Source: DT-110 sp964342305 (GTDB lineage Bacteria; Bacteroidota; Bacteroidia; Chitinophagales; Saprospiraceae). From it: a DNA stretch of 16,886 nucleotides. The stretch is from NCBI GenBank assembly GCA_964342305.1, contig CAYFGK010000143.1:1-16886 (forward strand), written 5' to 3'. The notes beneath the pieces are model-generated. The model saw only the letters and a list, made by a program, of their open reading frames with translations. It searched no databases and was not told where the DNA came from. The position numbers and the translations under genes were made by a program. Shown here in pieces: positions 6,863 through 14,265 of the stretch; the stretch's first letter is position 1; every line of letters begins with the position of its first letter.

Positions 6863-8224
6863 CTAGAAAACTACCACCGTCTTCATGTTTACGAATTCGA
6901 GGATGCCCTCCTGCCCTAATTCACGGCCATAGCCCGAGCGCTTCACCCCGCCGAAGGGTAAATTCGGATCCGATTTCACCATGCCGTTAATAGCAATGGC
7001 ACCGGCTTCGAGCTCTCCGGCTATACGCTCGGCGCGCTCCTGGTTAGCCGACCAAACCGCAGCTCCTAAGCCGTAGGTGGTATCGTTGGCAAGTTCGATG
7101 GCTTCGGCTTCTGAGCCGACCCTGAACACCGATAAAACGGGACCAAATAATTCTTCCTCGTAGGCTGGTGTGCCCGGTTTGATGTCGGTGAGTAATACCG
7201 GATCAAAGAAATTGCCGCCATCTTTTCGGGGGCCGCCTTCGTGGCGAATGGTTGCTCCGGCAGCAACTGACTCCTGCAGTTGTCGCTGGAGATTATCGAG
7301 CAAATCGGGGCGCGCCATGGCACCCAGGTCCTGCCCTTTGGTGGATGGATCTCCTGCTTTTAGAGCGGCTATTTCCTGTTTGAACAGGTCAACGACCTGG
7401 TCATACACCTGTTCGTGAACGATAAAGCGCTTAGCGGCAATGCACGTTTGTCCGGTATTATTCATTCGCGACGTGACTCCGGTCTTTACGGCTTCCGCCA
7501 AATCCGCATCTTCGAGTATGATATAAGGGTCACTGCCCCCCAGTTCCATAACACACTTTTTCAGGTATTTACCCGCCAGGGAAGCTACTGCGGAACCGGC
7601 CTTATCACTACCTGTCAGGGCCACGCCCTGTAGTATCGGGTTTGCGATCACAGTTTCGACCTGGTCCGTATCCAGGAAGAGCGTCTGAAAGGCAGCGGGT
7701 ACATCCAGGCTTTCGGCCATCAGGGCTTCGATCATAAGTCCGCAACGAGGCACATTGGGAGCCGGCTTGAGTATGGCCACATTCCCGGCCAGTAGAGCGG
7801 GTACAGCAAAGCGAAAGGCCTGCCAAAAGGGGAAATTCCAGGGCATGACTCCCAGTACAGCGCCGGTTGGGTCGTAGCGCACATAGCTTTTCGTATACCC
7901 GGCATCGATGGCTTTTTCGGCCAAAAATGTGGCAGCGTGATCCGCGTAGTAGCGGCATAGCCAGGCACATTTCTCGATTTCGCCGACAGCCTGATCCAGG
8001 GGTTTACCCATTTCGAGGGTTATGGTTTGGGCACATTGCTCTTTGCGCTCATCGAGCAAGCCGGCCAGTTTACGGATCTGATCGGCGCGGTGCCTGACGG
8101 AAAGACGCTTCCATTTGGCGAAAGCCTCCGAGGCCTGCTGCAATCGGTAGTCAATTTGCCCGGACGATAATTGTGGGAAGGACTCCAGCAATTCTCCGGT
8201 GGCGGGGTTTTTCGTTTGAAACAT
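6863..8224 (-). CDS. NAD(P)-dependent aldehyde dehydrogenase, succinate-semialdehyde type
   Basis: This cytosolic oxidoreductase of the ALDH superfamily has 453 residues and a complete active site: Asn130 in PWNFPFWQ, Lys153 in LKPAPNVP, Glu227 in VMELGGSDPYI and the nucleophile Cys261 in NNTGQTCIAAKR. The Rossmann segment has VALTGSDKAG at 201-210, and LPFGGVKRSGYGRELG closes the C-terminus. The PWNFPFWQAFRFAVPALLAGN block and overall length are typical of the YneI/Sad branch, which oxidises succinate semialdehyde to succinate. Substrate is inferred from that resemblance, and no GABA genes are nearby to confirm it. It is the first gene of a probable ALDH-trmH-hydrolase unit. The 121-bp gap upstream contains a hairpin at 8283-8312 but no convincing promoter box. 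Confidence 0.93.
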   Translation of the reverse strand: MFQTKNPATGELLESFPQLSSGQIDYRLQQASEAFAKWKRLSVRHRADQIRKLAGLLDERKEQCAQTITLEMGKPLDQAVGEIEKCAWLCRYYADHAATFLAEKAIDAGYTKSYVRYDPTGAVLGVMPWNFPFWQAFRFAVPALLAGNVAILKPAPNVPRCGLMIEALMAESLDVPAAFQTLFLDTDQVETVIANPILQGVALTGSDKAGSAVASLAGKYLKKCVMELGGSDPYIILEDADLAEAVKTGVTSRMNNTGQTCIAAKRFIVHEQVYDQVVDLFKQEIAALKAGDPSTKGQDLGAMARPDLLDNLQRQLQESVAAGATIRHEGGPRKDGGNFFDPVLLTDIKPGTPAYEEELFGPVLSVFRVGSEAEAIELANDTTYGLGAAVWSANQERAERIAGELEAGAIAINGMVKSDPNLPFGGVKRSGYGRELGQEGILEFVNMKTVVVF

Positions 8225-8282
8225 AGTGGTGGTATTTGGTAAACAGGGTACAGATCAGAGATCAAGCAACGCTGAAATAGAA

Positions 8283-8312
8283 GACCGGACCATCCGTACG
8301 GATCATCCGGTC
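8283..8312 (-). other. Imperfect 30-bp palindrome, possible transcript-end hairpin
   Basis: GACCGGA (8283-8289) pairs with TCCGGTC (8306-8312). After two mismatches the inner palindrome ATCCGTACGGAT (8292-8303) continues the stem almost to its tip. It lies 34 bp past the lipoprotein gene stop, in the 121-bp gap before the aldehyde dehydrogenase. On the minus strand only a weak pyrimidine run (TTCTATTTC) follows. It could be an inefficient terminator or a REP-like unit. Confidence 0.6.
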
Positions 8313-8345
8313 CTGTATTGCCAACACCTGGAGTGACGGCTTGTT

Positions 8346-9812
8346 TTATCGATCCAGTTTGCTGAATTGGTAATCCCGGAATTCCAGGATGTTCACGTGC
8401 TGATTTTCGTACCGCTCAATACGCATGGTCTCCGCACCGGAGGCCTTAGGGTCTACTACCGGTTGAAAGTTAAAGCGCGTGTGAAGCATATCCGCCGGGT
8501 TGCGATCCAATACGTTCTGGAAGTTTAACCCATACTCAGTCATCAGACGACCAAAATAGAGAGCTATATCATACCCTAAGTAGGCTGCGTCCATTGGGAG
8601 TGTCCCGTATTCTTCAAAATAAGCCCGCTGAAAATCCTCCACTTCTACGGAGGTCCGGTCGAGATAGGTATTGCTGCTCACCCGTACGTGAAATCGCTCG
8701 TAGTAATCGTAATCAATGTGCTGGTAATTAACCCACTGGGGCATTCCGTACACTACGATACGTTGGTCGCGGGTACGCACCCCATCTAATTCACGGAGAA
8801 AGGAATAAACAAAGGTCTCATCGGCCCAGGAAGGGATAACAAAAGCGACTTCTTCACGTCCTTCTACTATGGGGAACAGATCAATGTCTTCGTAAGGCGC
8901 CTCGGCATGTGGGATGATATATTCGTTGAGCAACTCCTCCGGCATCCGGGTACCCACACTGGTATAATAGGCTTCCCGCATCATCTCCAGACATTGCTTT
9001 TCGATTTCGACATTACGGGTTACCATCACGATATCCGAGGGAGCAAATTCAGCAAGGGCGTGGTTGATCAGGGAGGTACAGTGGGTGCGCAGGGTCGGGC
9101 TGACCTGGATAAAATTCGGATTATCTTCGGTCAGGTTATCAGAAGCGCTGTATGGCGACACCAGCACAATATTTTCCTGTTTAGCAAAATCAGCGGCCTT
9201 GCGGATATTATCCCGGCGATAAGGTCCAATAATGAGCTGGGCGTTGCGAATGTCGGCCCGGTTATTGAGCATGCGGTCCATGAGATCCGGGCTGGCTTCC
9301 GTATCCATCACGGACACATCCAGTGCTAACCCCTCCTGGTCTAATTTTCGCATAGCCAGCTGCATGCCGGCGTAAAAATTTACGGACCACATAGACACAT
9401 TATTGCTGATCTCCTGGTCGTCATTAGCCAGTCGCTTGGTCAGGAAAGGCAGCATCACGGCGATCTGATAGGAGTTCAGCTTTTCGCCACCTGTGCGGTC
9501 AATCGGCAAAGGTACATCCATCCCTTCCGAAGTGATCGGAGGCACCTGGGTCTCCGGGATATTGGTCCATTGAATGGTATCCATTTTTTCTTTCGGGGCA
9601 GTATCGATCACTACCCAGCGACCCAATTCGGGATCGTAGACCCGGGTACCCTGGATCTCGTCAAGGGTGCCATCTTCGTTGGGTTCGTAGGACGGATCGG
9701 TTTGAGCTTTCCGGAAGGCATCACAGCCCATAAAGAGGGGCAGCAGGCACAACAGGAGCCAGAACGCTTTACTCCCACTCGATGGTCGAGGGGGGCTTGG
9801 TACTAATGTCAT
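8346..9812 (-). CDS. PBP1-fold lipoprotein (ABC-type amino-acid-binding-like)
   Basis: This is a predicted lipoprotein of 488 residues. The signal peptide has the core AFWLLLCLLPLFMG followed by the acylated Cys30, in a lipobox-like LFMGC. A low-complexity acidic linker runs to about residue 110. The rest (QIAVMLPFL at about 115 to the end) looks like a type 1 periplasmic binding-protein fold of the branched-chain amino-acid/LivJ class: NFYAGMQLAMRKL, AQLIIGPYRRDN, LVSPYSASDN, AYLGYDIALYFGRLM. No permease or ATPase gene is adjacent, so it is probably not a classical transporter subunit. Similar Bacteroidota proteins are often annotated only as amino-acid ABC transporter substrate-binding proteins. 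The ATG at 9812 was chosen over a GTG at 9821. It overlaps the end of guaA by 44 bp in another frame, implying co-transcription and coupled translation. Confidence 0.82.
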   Translation of the reverse strand: MTLVPSPPRPSSGSKAFWLLLCLLPLFMGCDAFRKAQTDPSYEPNEDGTLDEIQGTRVYDPELGRWVVIDTAPKEKMDTIQWTNIPETQVPPITSEGMDVPLPIDRTGGEKLNSYQIAVMLPFLTKRLANDDQEISNNVSMWSVNFYAGMQLAMRKLDQEGLALDVSVMDTEASPDLMDRMLNNRADIRNAQLIIGPYRRDNIRKAADFAKQENIVLVSPYSASDNLTEDNPNFIQVSPTLRTHCTSLINHALAEFAPSDIVMVTRNVEIEKQCLEMMREAYYTSVGTRMPEELLNEYIIPHAEAPYEDIDLFPIVEGREEVAFVIPSWADETFVYSFLRELDGVRTRDQRIVVYGMPQWVNYQHIDYDYYERFHVRVSSNTYLDRTSVEVEDFQRAYFEEYGTLPMDAAYLGYDIALYFGRLMTEYGLNFQNVLDRNPADMLHTRFNFQPVVDPKASGAETMRIERYENQHVNILEFRDYQFSKLDR

Positions 9813-11322
9813 AAACAACACGGTTTATTCCTTTAACATGATTGATGATCTCGCTGGACACTTTAGCCAGGAAATCGTAGGGCAGCGGACTCCATTCGGC
9901 CGTCATCCCATCCGTGGAATTGACGGCCCGCAGGGCTACGGCCTGTTCATAGGTGCGTTCGTCGCCCATTACACCAACCGATTGCACGGGCAGCAGAATG
10001 GTGCCGGCTTGCCACACCTCGTCGTATAATCCAAACGATTTCAGGTTGCGAATGTATATGTCATCAGCTTCCTGAAGCAATCGGACTTTCTCCGGGGTGA
10101 TATCCCCTAATATACGGATTCCCAGTCCGGGACCAGGAAAAGGATGCCGGCCAACAATATTTTCCGAAATATTCAATTCGCGACCAACCTTTCGCACCTC
10201 GTCCTTGAACAGCATTCGCAGGGGCTCGATGATCTTTAGTTTCAGCTTGTCGGGCAGGCCTCCCACGTTGTGGTGTGATTTGATGGTTACCGAAGGACCG
10301 TGTACACTGACCGATTCGATCACATCCGGGTAGATGGTTCCCTGCCCCAACCAGGCGATGGCCCGATCCTCTTCCTCCAGCTTGGTAGCCTCCGCTTCGA
10401 ATACTTCAATGAAGGTGCGTCCGATGGCTTTGCGCTTCAACTCGGGGTTGGTTACGCCCTTAAGGGCTTCGTAGAACTGTTCTTTGGCGTCGACACCCAC
10501 GATATTGAGCCCCATGTCTTTATAGGAATCCAGAACATCTTCGAACTCGTTCTTCCGCAGCAGACCGTTATCTACAAAAAAGCACACCAAATTTCGGCCA
10601 ATGGCCCGGTGCAGCAACATGGCCGCCACACTGGAATCCACACCTCCGGACAGGCCCATGAGTACGTGCTCATCGCCGAGGGTTTGACGTAATTCGGTCA
10701 CCGTTTGTTCGACGAAGGCGGCCGGAGTCCAGTCGCCACTGCATTGGCAAATGTCCACCACAAAGTTCTTCAGCAGGGTTTTTCCGTCGAGGCTGTGGGT
10801 CACTTCCGGGTGAAACTGAAGACAATACACCGGCTGCGGGAAGGCTTCATCTTTTGCCTTAAAGGCAGCTACATCAATGCTTTCAGTTCCGGCTAGTAAT
10901 TCAAACTGATCGGGCAATGCCATGATGGTATCTCCGTGCGACATCCAGACCTGAGAATTGTCGGGAATATCTTTTAGCAGCGGATCATCCTGATACTGAC
11001 GGGCGAGAACTGCCTTACCGTATTCCCGTTTATTGGAGGCCTGTACCTTACCACCGTACTGTTGTGCTATGTATTGGGCACCGTAGCAAACGCCCAACAC
11101 CGGTCGCTTACCGATAAAAGCCTCCAGATCAGTGTGTAAAGCGCGTTCATCGGTTACGGAAAAAGGACTTCCCGACAGGATCACACCTCTATAGGAATCA
11201 TCCAGCTCGGGTACTTTATTGAAAGGTACGATCTCACTGTATACATTCAGCTCCCGCACCCGGCGAGCAATTAATTGGGTGTATTGACTCCCGAAATCGA
11301 GGATCAGAATTTTATCGGTCAT
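9769..11322 (-). CDS. guaA: GMP synthase (glutamine-hydrolysing)
   Basis: This enzyme (EC 6.3.5.2) converts XMP to GMP, the last step of guanine nucleotide synthesis. The single chain of 517 residues has a class I glutamine amidotransferase domain, with nucleophile Cys79 in GVCYGAQY and the His171/Glu173 pair in LQFHPEVTHS. It is followed by the ATP pyrophosphatase domain with P-loop SGGVDS at 225-230 and by the GMPS dimerisation domain ending PPSTIEWE, the usual C-terminus. The frame is open to a TTG at 11346, but the ATG at 11322 gives the standard start MTDKILILDFGSQYTQL. A TATCTTTG -7 box ends only four bases before this ATG, so the mRNA may be leaderless. The last 44 bp overlap the lipoprotein gene. 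Confidence 0.98.
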   Translation of the reverse strand: MTDKILILDFGSQYTQLIARRVRELNVYSEIVPFNKVPELDDSYRGVILSGSPFSVTDERALHTDLEAFIGKRPVLGVCYGAQYIAQQYGGKVQASNKREYGKAVLARQYQDDPLLKDIPDNSQVWMSHGDTIMALPDQFELLAGTESIDVAAFKAKDEAFPQPVYCLQFHPEVTHSLDGKTLLKNFVVDICQCSGDWTPAAFVEQTVTELRQTLGDEHVLMGLSGGVDSSVAAMLLHRAIGRNLVCFFVDNGLLRKNEFEDVLDSYKDMGLNIVGVDAKEQFYEALKGVTNPELKRKAIGRTFIEVFEAEATKLEEEDRAIAWLGQGTIYPDVIESVSVHGPSVTIKSHHNVGGLPDKLKLKIIEPLRMLFKDEVRKVGRELNISENIVGRHPFPGPGLGIRILGDITPEKVRLLQEADDIYIRNLKSFGLYDEVWQAGTILLPVQSVGVMGDERTYEQAVALRAVNSTDGMTAEWSPLPYDFLAKVSSEIINHVKGINRVVYDISTKPPSTIEWE

Positions 11323-11326
11323 GCAG

Positions 11327-11334
11327 CAAAGATA
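11327..11334 (-). promoter_or_regulatory. guaA -7 box TATCTTTG, close to the start codon
   Basis: The minus strand reads TATCTTTG, an exact TAnnTTTG match, with CTGC between it and the guaA ATG. If transcription begins about five bases after the box, the message starts at or next to the A of ATG. TTTG at 11354-11351 could be the -33 element, but its 16-nt spacing is a little short. Confidence 0.5.
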
Positions 11335-11510
11335 AGCTATTGGCAATATTCAAAGGAAAGCCACAAAGCTAAGAAAAAATAGGTTGGAGAAATTCCATCG
11401 GGAGTAGATAAAACTGTAGCATTAAGTCACGAGCGATAGCGACAGATGTAACTAAAACGGAAAGACTCTCGTGCGTACAGGAAGAAATAGGTTGAGGCTG
11501 AGCATTTACG
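11335..11510. other. Non-coding gap between nusB and guaA, outside the array
   Basis: I see no gene here. The sequence is A-rich on the plus strand. AATAGGTTG occurs twice (around 11379 and 11487). The stretch 11490-11510 (GGTTGAG, GCTGAGC, ATTTACG) is in the same 7-bp register as the array that follows and may be its degenerate edge. Confidence 0.6.
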
Positions 11511-11629
11511 ACTTCTGACTTCAAACTTCAAACCTCTGACTTCAAACCTCTGACTTCAAACTTCAAACTTCACACCTCTGACTTCACACCTCAAACTTCA
11601 CACCTCTGACTTCAAACCTCTGACTTCAA
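11511..11629. repeat. 17-unit degenerate heptamer array, consensus ACYTC(AA/TG/AC)
   Basis: The 119 bp divide into exactly 17 consecutive heptamers with no insertion or deletion. Bases 1-2 are always AC and bases 4-5 always TC. Base 3 is C or T, and bases 6-7 are AA, TG or AC. The words seen are ACTTCAA, ACCTCTG, ACTTCAC, ACCTCAA and ACTTCTG. The array ends one base short of the nusB stop codon (11631-11633). The perfect frame with variation at fixed positions distinguishes it from a simple slippage tract. No spacers exist, so it is not CRISPR. Confidence 0.95.
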
Positions 11630-11630
11630 A

Positions 11631-12566
11631 TCACTCCTGCAACCCCCGTCCCTTTTTATTGATCCGTCCGTCGGATTGTAGTTTTTTCATGAGGCGATCG
11701 AGGATGCCGTTGATAAAATCCTTACTCTTGTCCGTGCTGTACATTTTGGATATCTCCACGAACTCATTGAGGGTGACCTTAGCGGGAATAGTGGGGAAGT
11801 GAAGCAGTTCGCAAACGGCCATTTTCAGCAGGATCATATCGATGACGGCCACCCGGTCGGCATCCCAGTTCTTGAGGCTGGGCTCGATGATCTGGAGCAG
11901 TTCTTCGTCGCTGTCGTGGAGGAGCTTGAAGAGGTGTTCCCCGAATTCGACGGTAGTTTCTTTGCCCGGTTTATAGGGCAGGTAAAAATCCTCGTCGGCA
12001 GGAAGGGCTTTGATAGTCTTTTTAAGGCTGCCTACCACCAGCGATTCGTCGTCGACCCACTGCATGGAGAAATCCTCCATGGTTTCTTCGAAAGACTCAT
12101 TGGACGTAGCCTCCTTATACAGGGCAAGCAACAGCTGGCGCACTTCGTCGAAGCTGTTCTCGTCGGCGGCGAGGTAGGCTTCGTACAGCTCATTTTTGGC
12201 GAAAGCCGTATAGGTAGCCCGCACCAGATCTACATCGATCTGTGCTTCCAGTTTATAGGTGCGCAGGTATTGTTGGAAAGCGTTGTTCCTGATCAGGGAC
12301 TGAACGAGCGGATTGTCGTAGAGTTTGGGCGTAAACCGCTTATCCTCTTCGGAGGGAAGGAGCTTGGCAGAGCGGTTCTCAGCATCAACCCGTGCGTACT
12401 CCGCGAATTTGATCAGGTACAGTACGTTGAGCAAATACAATTGAAAGGAAACATCCACCTTCTTGCGGAAGAGCTTCACGGCGGAGTCGTAGTCGAATCG
12501 CTGGTCGCGACTCATGGAATAAAGCATCTGCATTACTTTGATGCGGACATTCCTTCTGCTTAGCAT
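11631..12566 (-). CDS. nusB: Transcription antitermination factor NusB (long Bacteroidota form)
   Basis: NusB binds the boxA RNA with NusE (ribosomal protein S10) and supports antitermination of rRNA operons. The 311-residue protein is about twice the length of E. coli NusB, as is usual in Bacteroidota. The recognisable NusB core is C-terminal: NWDADRVAVIDMILLKMAVCELL (about 233-255), KVTLNEFVEISKMYS (about 263-277) and KDFINGILDRL (about 282-292), ending in a basic tail. The N-terminal half begins MLSRRNVRIKVMQMLYS, also typical, and is all-helical and charged. The ATG at 12566 was chosen because the open frame upstream to 12698 reads through the intergenic hairpins. The leader carries a hairpin at 12576-12588. 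The heptamer array starts directly after the stop. Confidence 0.93.
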   Translation of the reverse strand: MLSRRNVRIKVMQMLYSMSRDQRFDYDSAVKLFRKKVDVSFQLYLLNVLYLIKFAEYARVDAENRSAKLLPSEEDKRFTPKLYDNPLVQSLIRNNAFQQYLRTYKLEAQIDVDLVRATYTAFAKNELYEAYLAADENSFDEVRQLLLALYKEATSNESFEETMEDFSMQWVDDESLVVGSLKKTIKALPADEDFYLPYKPGKETTVEFGEHLFKLLHDSDEELLQIIEPSLKNWDADRVAVIDMILLKMAVCELLHFPTIPAKVTLNEFVEISKMYSTDKSKDFINGILDRLMKKLQSDGRINKKGRGLQE

Positions 12567-12575
12567 ACTGTCAAC

Positions 12576-12594
12576 GAGCGTTACGCTCTTTTTT
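12576..12594 (+). terminator. Plus-strand-facing hairpin plus T6 in the nusB leader
   Basis: GAGCG-TTA-CGCTC (12576-12588) is followed by six T (12589-12594) on the plus strand, a minimal intrinsic terminator. No plus-strand gene precedes it. In the nusB direction it is an A6 tract followed by a hairpin, ending nine bases before the ATG. It has the same arrangement as the element upstream of fhs at 3399-3421. Confidence 0.5.
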
Positions 12595-12610
12595 AATGAT
12601 AGAACGGGGA

Positions 12611-12619
12611 CAAAGGTTA
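12611..12619 (-). promoter_or_regulatory. Weak candidate nusB promoter box
   Basis: The minus strand reads TAACCTTTG, one base longer than the TAnnTTTG consensus. It would give a leader of about 40 nt containing the A6/hairpin element. No -33 TTG is evident, so this is only a candidate. Confidence 0.3.
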
Positions 12620-12639
12620 TAAAAAATCGGGGTATATAG

Positions 12640-12752
12640 AAAAAAAGTAGAAGCCATCTCGAAATATCCCGCTTTCGCAAAGGGTCGGGGACCACCAAAC
12701 CTTTTCAAGCGTTTATTCCACCTTACGGGGAGGATATTTTGAAATGGCTTCT
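12640..12752 (-). terminator. Long-stem inverted repeat with T-tract after the BT_3928-like gene
   Basis: The 21-nt arm at 12649-12669 is complementary to 12732-12752 at 19 of 21 positions; in the minus-strand RNA one of the two differences is a G-U wobble. The 62-nt loop carries a smaller hairpin around CTTTCGCAAAG (12672-12682). On the minus strand the stem is followed, after two bases, by seven T (12646-12640). It begins 28 bp past the stop of the BT_3928-like gene and probably ends that transcript. The stem and loop are unusually large for a simple terminator. Confidence 0.65.
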
Positions 12753-12780
12753 GATTACTCTCCTGCGAGTGATTTACCAG

Positions 12781-14262
12781 CTATTCCTTCATAGCGATTT
12801 TGTCTTTGATCTTAGCGTAATCAGGTAATTTCCGGTAGTGCCATTTTTTCACAATGGTACCATCCTCCAGCAAGACGATTCCCGGATTAGAACGTACGAT
12901 GGTCTTCAGCAGGATGTCGTCACCTACGTAGAAGGTAAGATCGGCACCGATCTGCTCCTGAAATTCAGTAAACTGCTCCGAAGACGCATACTTGGTCAGC
13001 ACATACACCTCGGCACCATCGGCTTTCGCCTGTTCCAGTACCGGTACCACACGTTCCGTCCATTTCGAGAGATACTTTTCGGGCCAGCTGTAGTTTTCGG
13101 TGCGCACCTCGCGTTGTTCAATGGCAAAGGTGGTATCCATGACCATCGCCCCTTCGACCATAGCGGAATCTACCTGCATAACCGTATCCTGTACCGTGGC
13201 GGTACCGTAAGATATGTTGGTTTTCAGGTCGTAAGCAACGATCATATACGCGTATCCGGGAATGGTCAGGATCTCATCGGTAACACTGATGCCCTGCAGA
13301 TTGCTGATGTCAAAATCACTGATCTTGGTCGGTTCGATCGCCGGTTCTGATTTAATCTGCTCCAGTTCCCATTCTTCCTTAGGGTATTTCTGGTATTCTT
13401 TGAGATATTGCTCGTAGGGTACTTCTACCACTTTGCCCGATTCGTTATTGGTCATTTTATAAGCCAGGATCTCCACGTTCTGCTGGGCTTCCACTTCTTC
13501 CTGTTTTTTCTCGTAGATATTCACTCCTTCCCGGAATGGACGGAAATCAGCGTGGGGGATATCCCAGACGTAGTTGCTGAAGCAATACACGACCAACCCA
13601 AGGGTGGCTACGGCCAAAATACCCGTACGGGTTCCGGCCGATGCCAATTGGTGCATGGACTTGGTCATAAAAAGGAAGATGAGGGCCGGGACCAGCAGAA
13701 AGACATCCTTTAGGAAGGAAGTTCTGGGCTCCAGCTTAATAAAGTCACCAAAGCATCCACAATCGGTTACTTTCATATTGGTCTCCACGTAGGGTCCCCA
13801 CTGTCCGAACTGGAAGAAGTTGACACCCTCCGGCACATATCCGGTCAGGAAGGTAAAACCCGTGAGAAAGGTGAAGAAAGCAACGATAGCAAAAAAGGTC
13901 CAGGCCGTTAGCTTGCGGTTAGCCCCCATGATCAGGGCCAGGCCCAGGATTATCTCCAGGACGATCATAACTACGGAGAAGGTGTTTACGTAATTCTCCA
14001 GCCAGGGAAACAGTGGTGCTATAAATGAAACGGCAGTCTCATTAAAGGTAGCCTCAAATTCGGCGAAATACTGCTCCATTTTGTAAGCGGTCCCCAGCGG
14101 ATCGACCGCTTTCACCCAACCGGAAAAGATAAACAGAGCCCCGCAAAAATTTTGCAATAAGCTGATCAGCACATTTTTGCGTTGGCCAAATACACCGGCA
14201 GTTAGTCCCGTCAGGATGAGGGAGGCAATACCAATATATACTAAGAGCATTCCCAGTGTCAT
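12781..14262 (-). CDS. BT_3928-like DoxX/MauE-family membrane protein with thioredoxin-like C-terminus
   Basis: The 493-residue protein has two parts. The N-terminal half has about six hydrophobic segments (1-25, 33-50, 92-113, 119-143, 186-200, 211-231), with the DoxX-like FSGWVKAVDPLG at about 46-57 and CGCFGDF at 168-174, as in MauE-type proteins. After TM6 a charged linker leads to a soluble part. Its last 90 residues (AEVYVLTKYASSEQF, TFYVGDDILLKTIVRSNPGIVLLEDGTIVKKW) resemble a thioredoxin-like fold with a cis-Pro-like Pro460 but no CxxC. The function is unknown; a link to thiol/redox handling is only suggested by CGC and the fold. It starts three bases after the DUF1599 gene, so the two are co-transcribed; I recall this pairing from other Bacteroidota. 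A long-stem terminator follows. Confidence 0.85.
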   Translation of the reverse strand: MTLGMLLVYIGIASLILTGLTAGVFGQRKNVLISLLQNFCGALFIFSGWVKAVDPLGTAYKMEQYFAEFEATFNETAVSFIAPLFPWLENYVNTFSVVMIVLEIILGLALIMGANRKLTAWTFFAIVAFFTFLTGFTFLTGYVPEGVNFFQFGQWGPYVETNMKVTDCGCFGDFIKLEPRTSFLKDVFLLVPALIFLFMTKSMHQLASAGTRTGILAVATLGLVVYCFSNYVWDIPHADFRPFREGVNIYEKKQEEVEAQQNVEILAYKMTNNESGKVVEVPYEQYLKEYQKYPKEEWELEQIKSEPAIEPTKISDFDISNLQGISVTDEILTIPGYAYMIVAYDLKTNISYGTATVQDTVMQVDSAMVEGAMVMDTTFAIEQREVRTENYSWPEKYLSKWTERVVPVLEQAKADGAEVYVLTKYASSEQFTEFQEQIGADLTFYVGDDILLKTIVRSNPGIVLLEDGTIVKKWHYRKLPDYAKIKDKIAMKE

Positions 14263-14265
14263 AGT

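Noticed and set aside
8253..8266. Another heptamer array (two GATC words seven bases apart)
   Set aside because: Two units only, which can easily arise by chance.
5229..9812. A degradation or biosynthetic gene cluster (hydrolase, aldehyde dehydrogenase, binding protein)
   Set aside because: The genes are interleaved with housekeeping trmH and guaA and share no evident substrate.
11511..11629. CRISPR array
   Set aside because: There are no spacers, the unit is only 7 bp, and no cas genes are visible.
11799..12563. A 254-codon open frame on the plus strand
   Set aside because: It lies wholly antisense to nusB, whose family motifs are clear. The opposite frame shows no recognisable domain.
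12567..12698. N-terminal extension of NusB
   Set aside because: It is encoded by the intergenic terminator and hairpin region and is unlike the family start MLSRRNVR.
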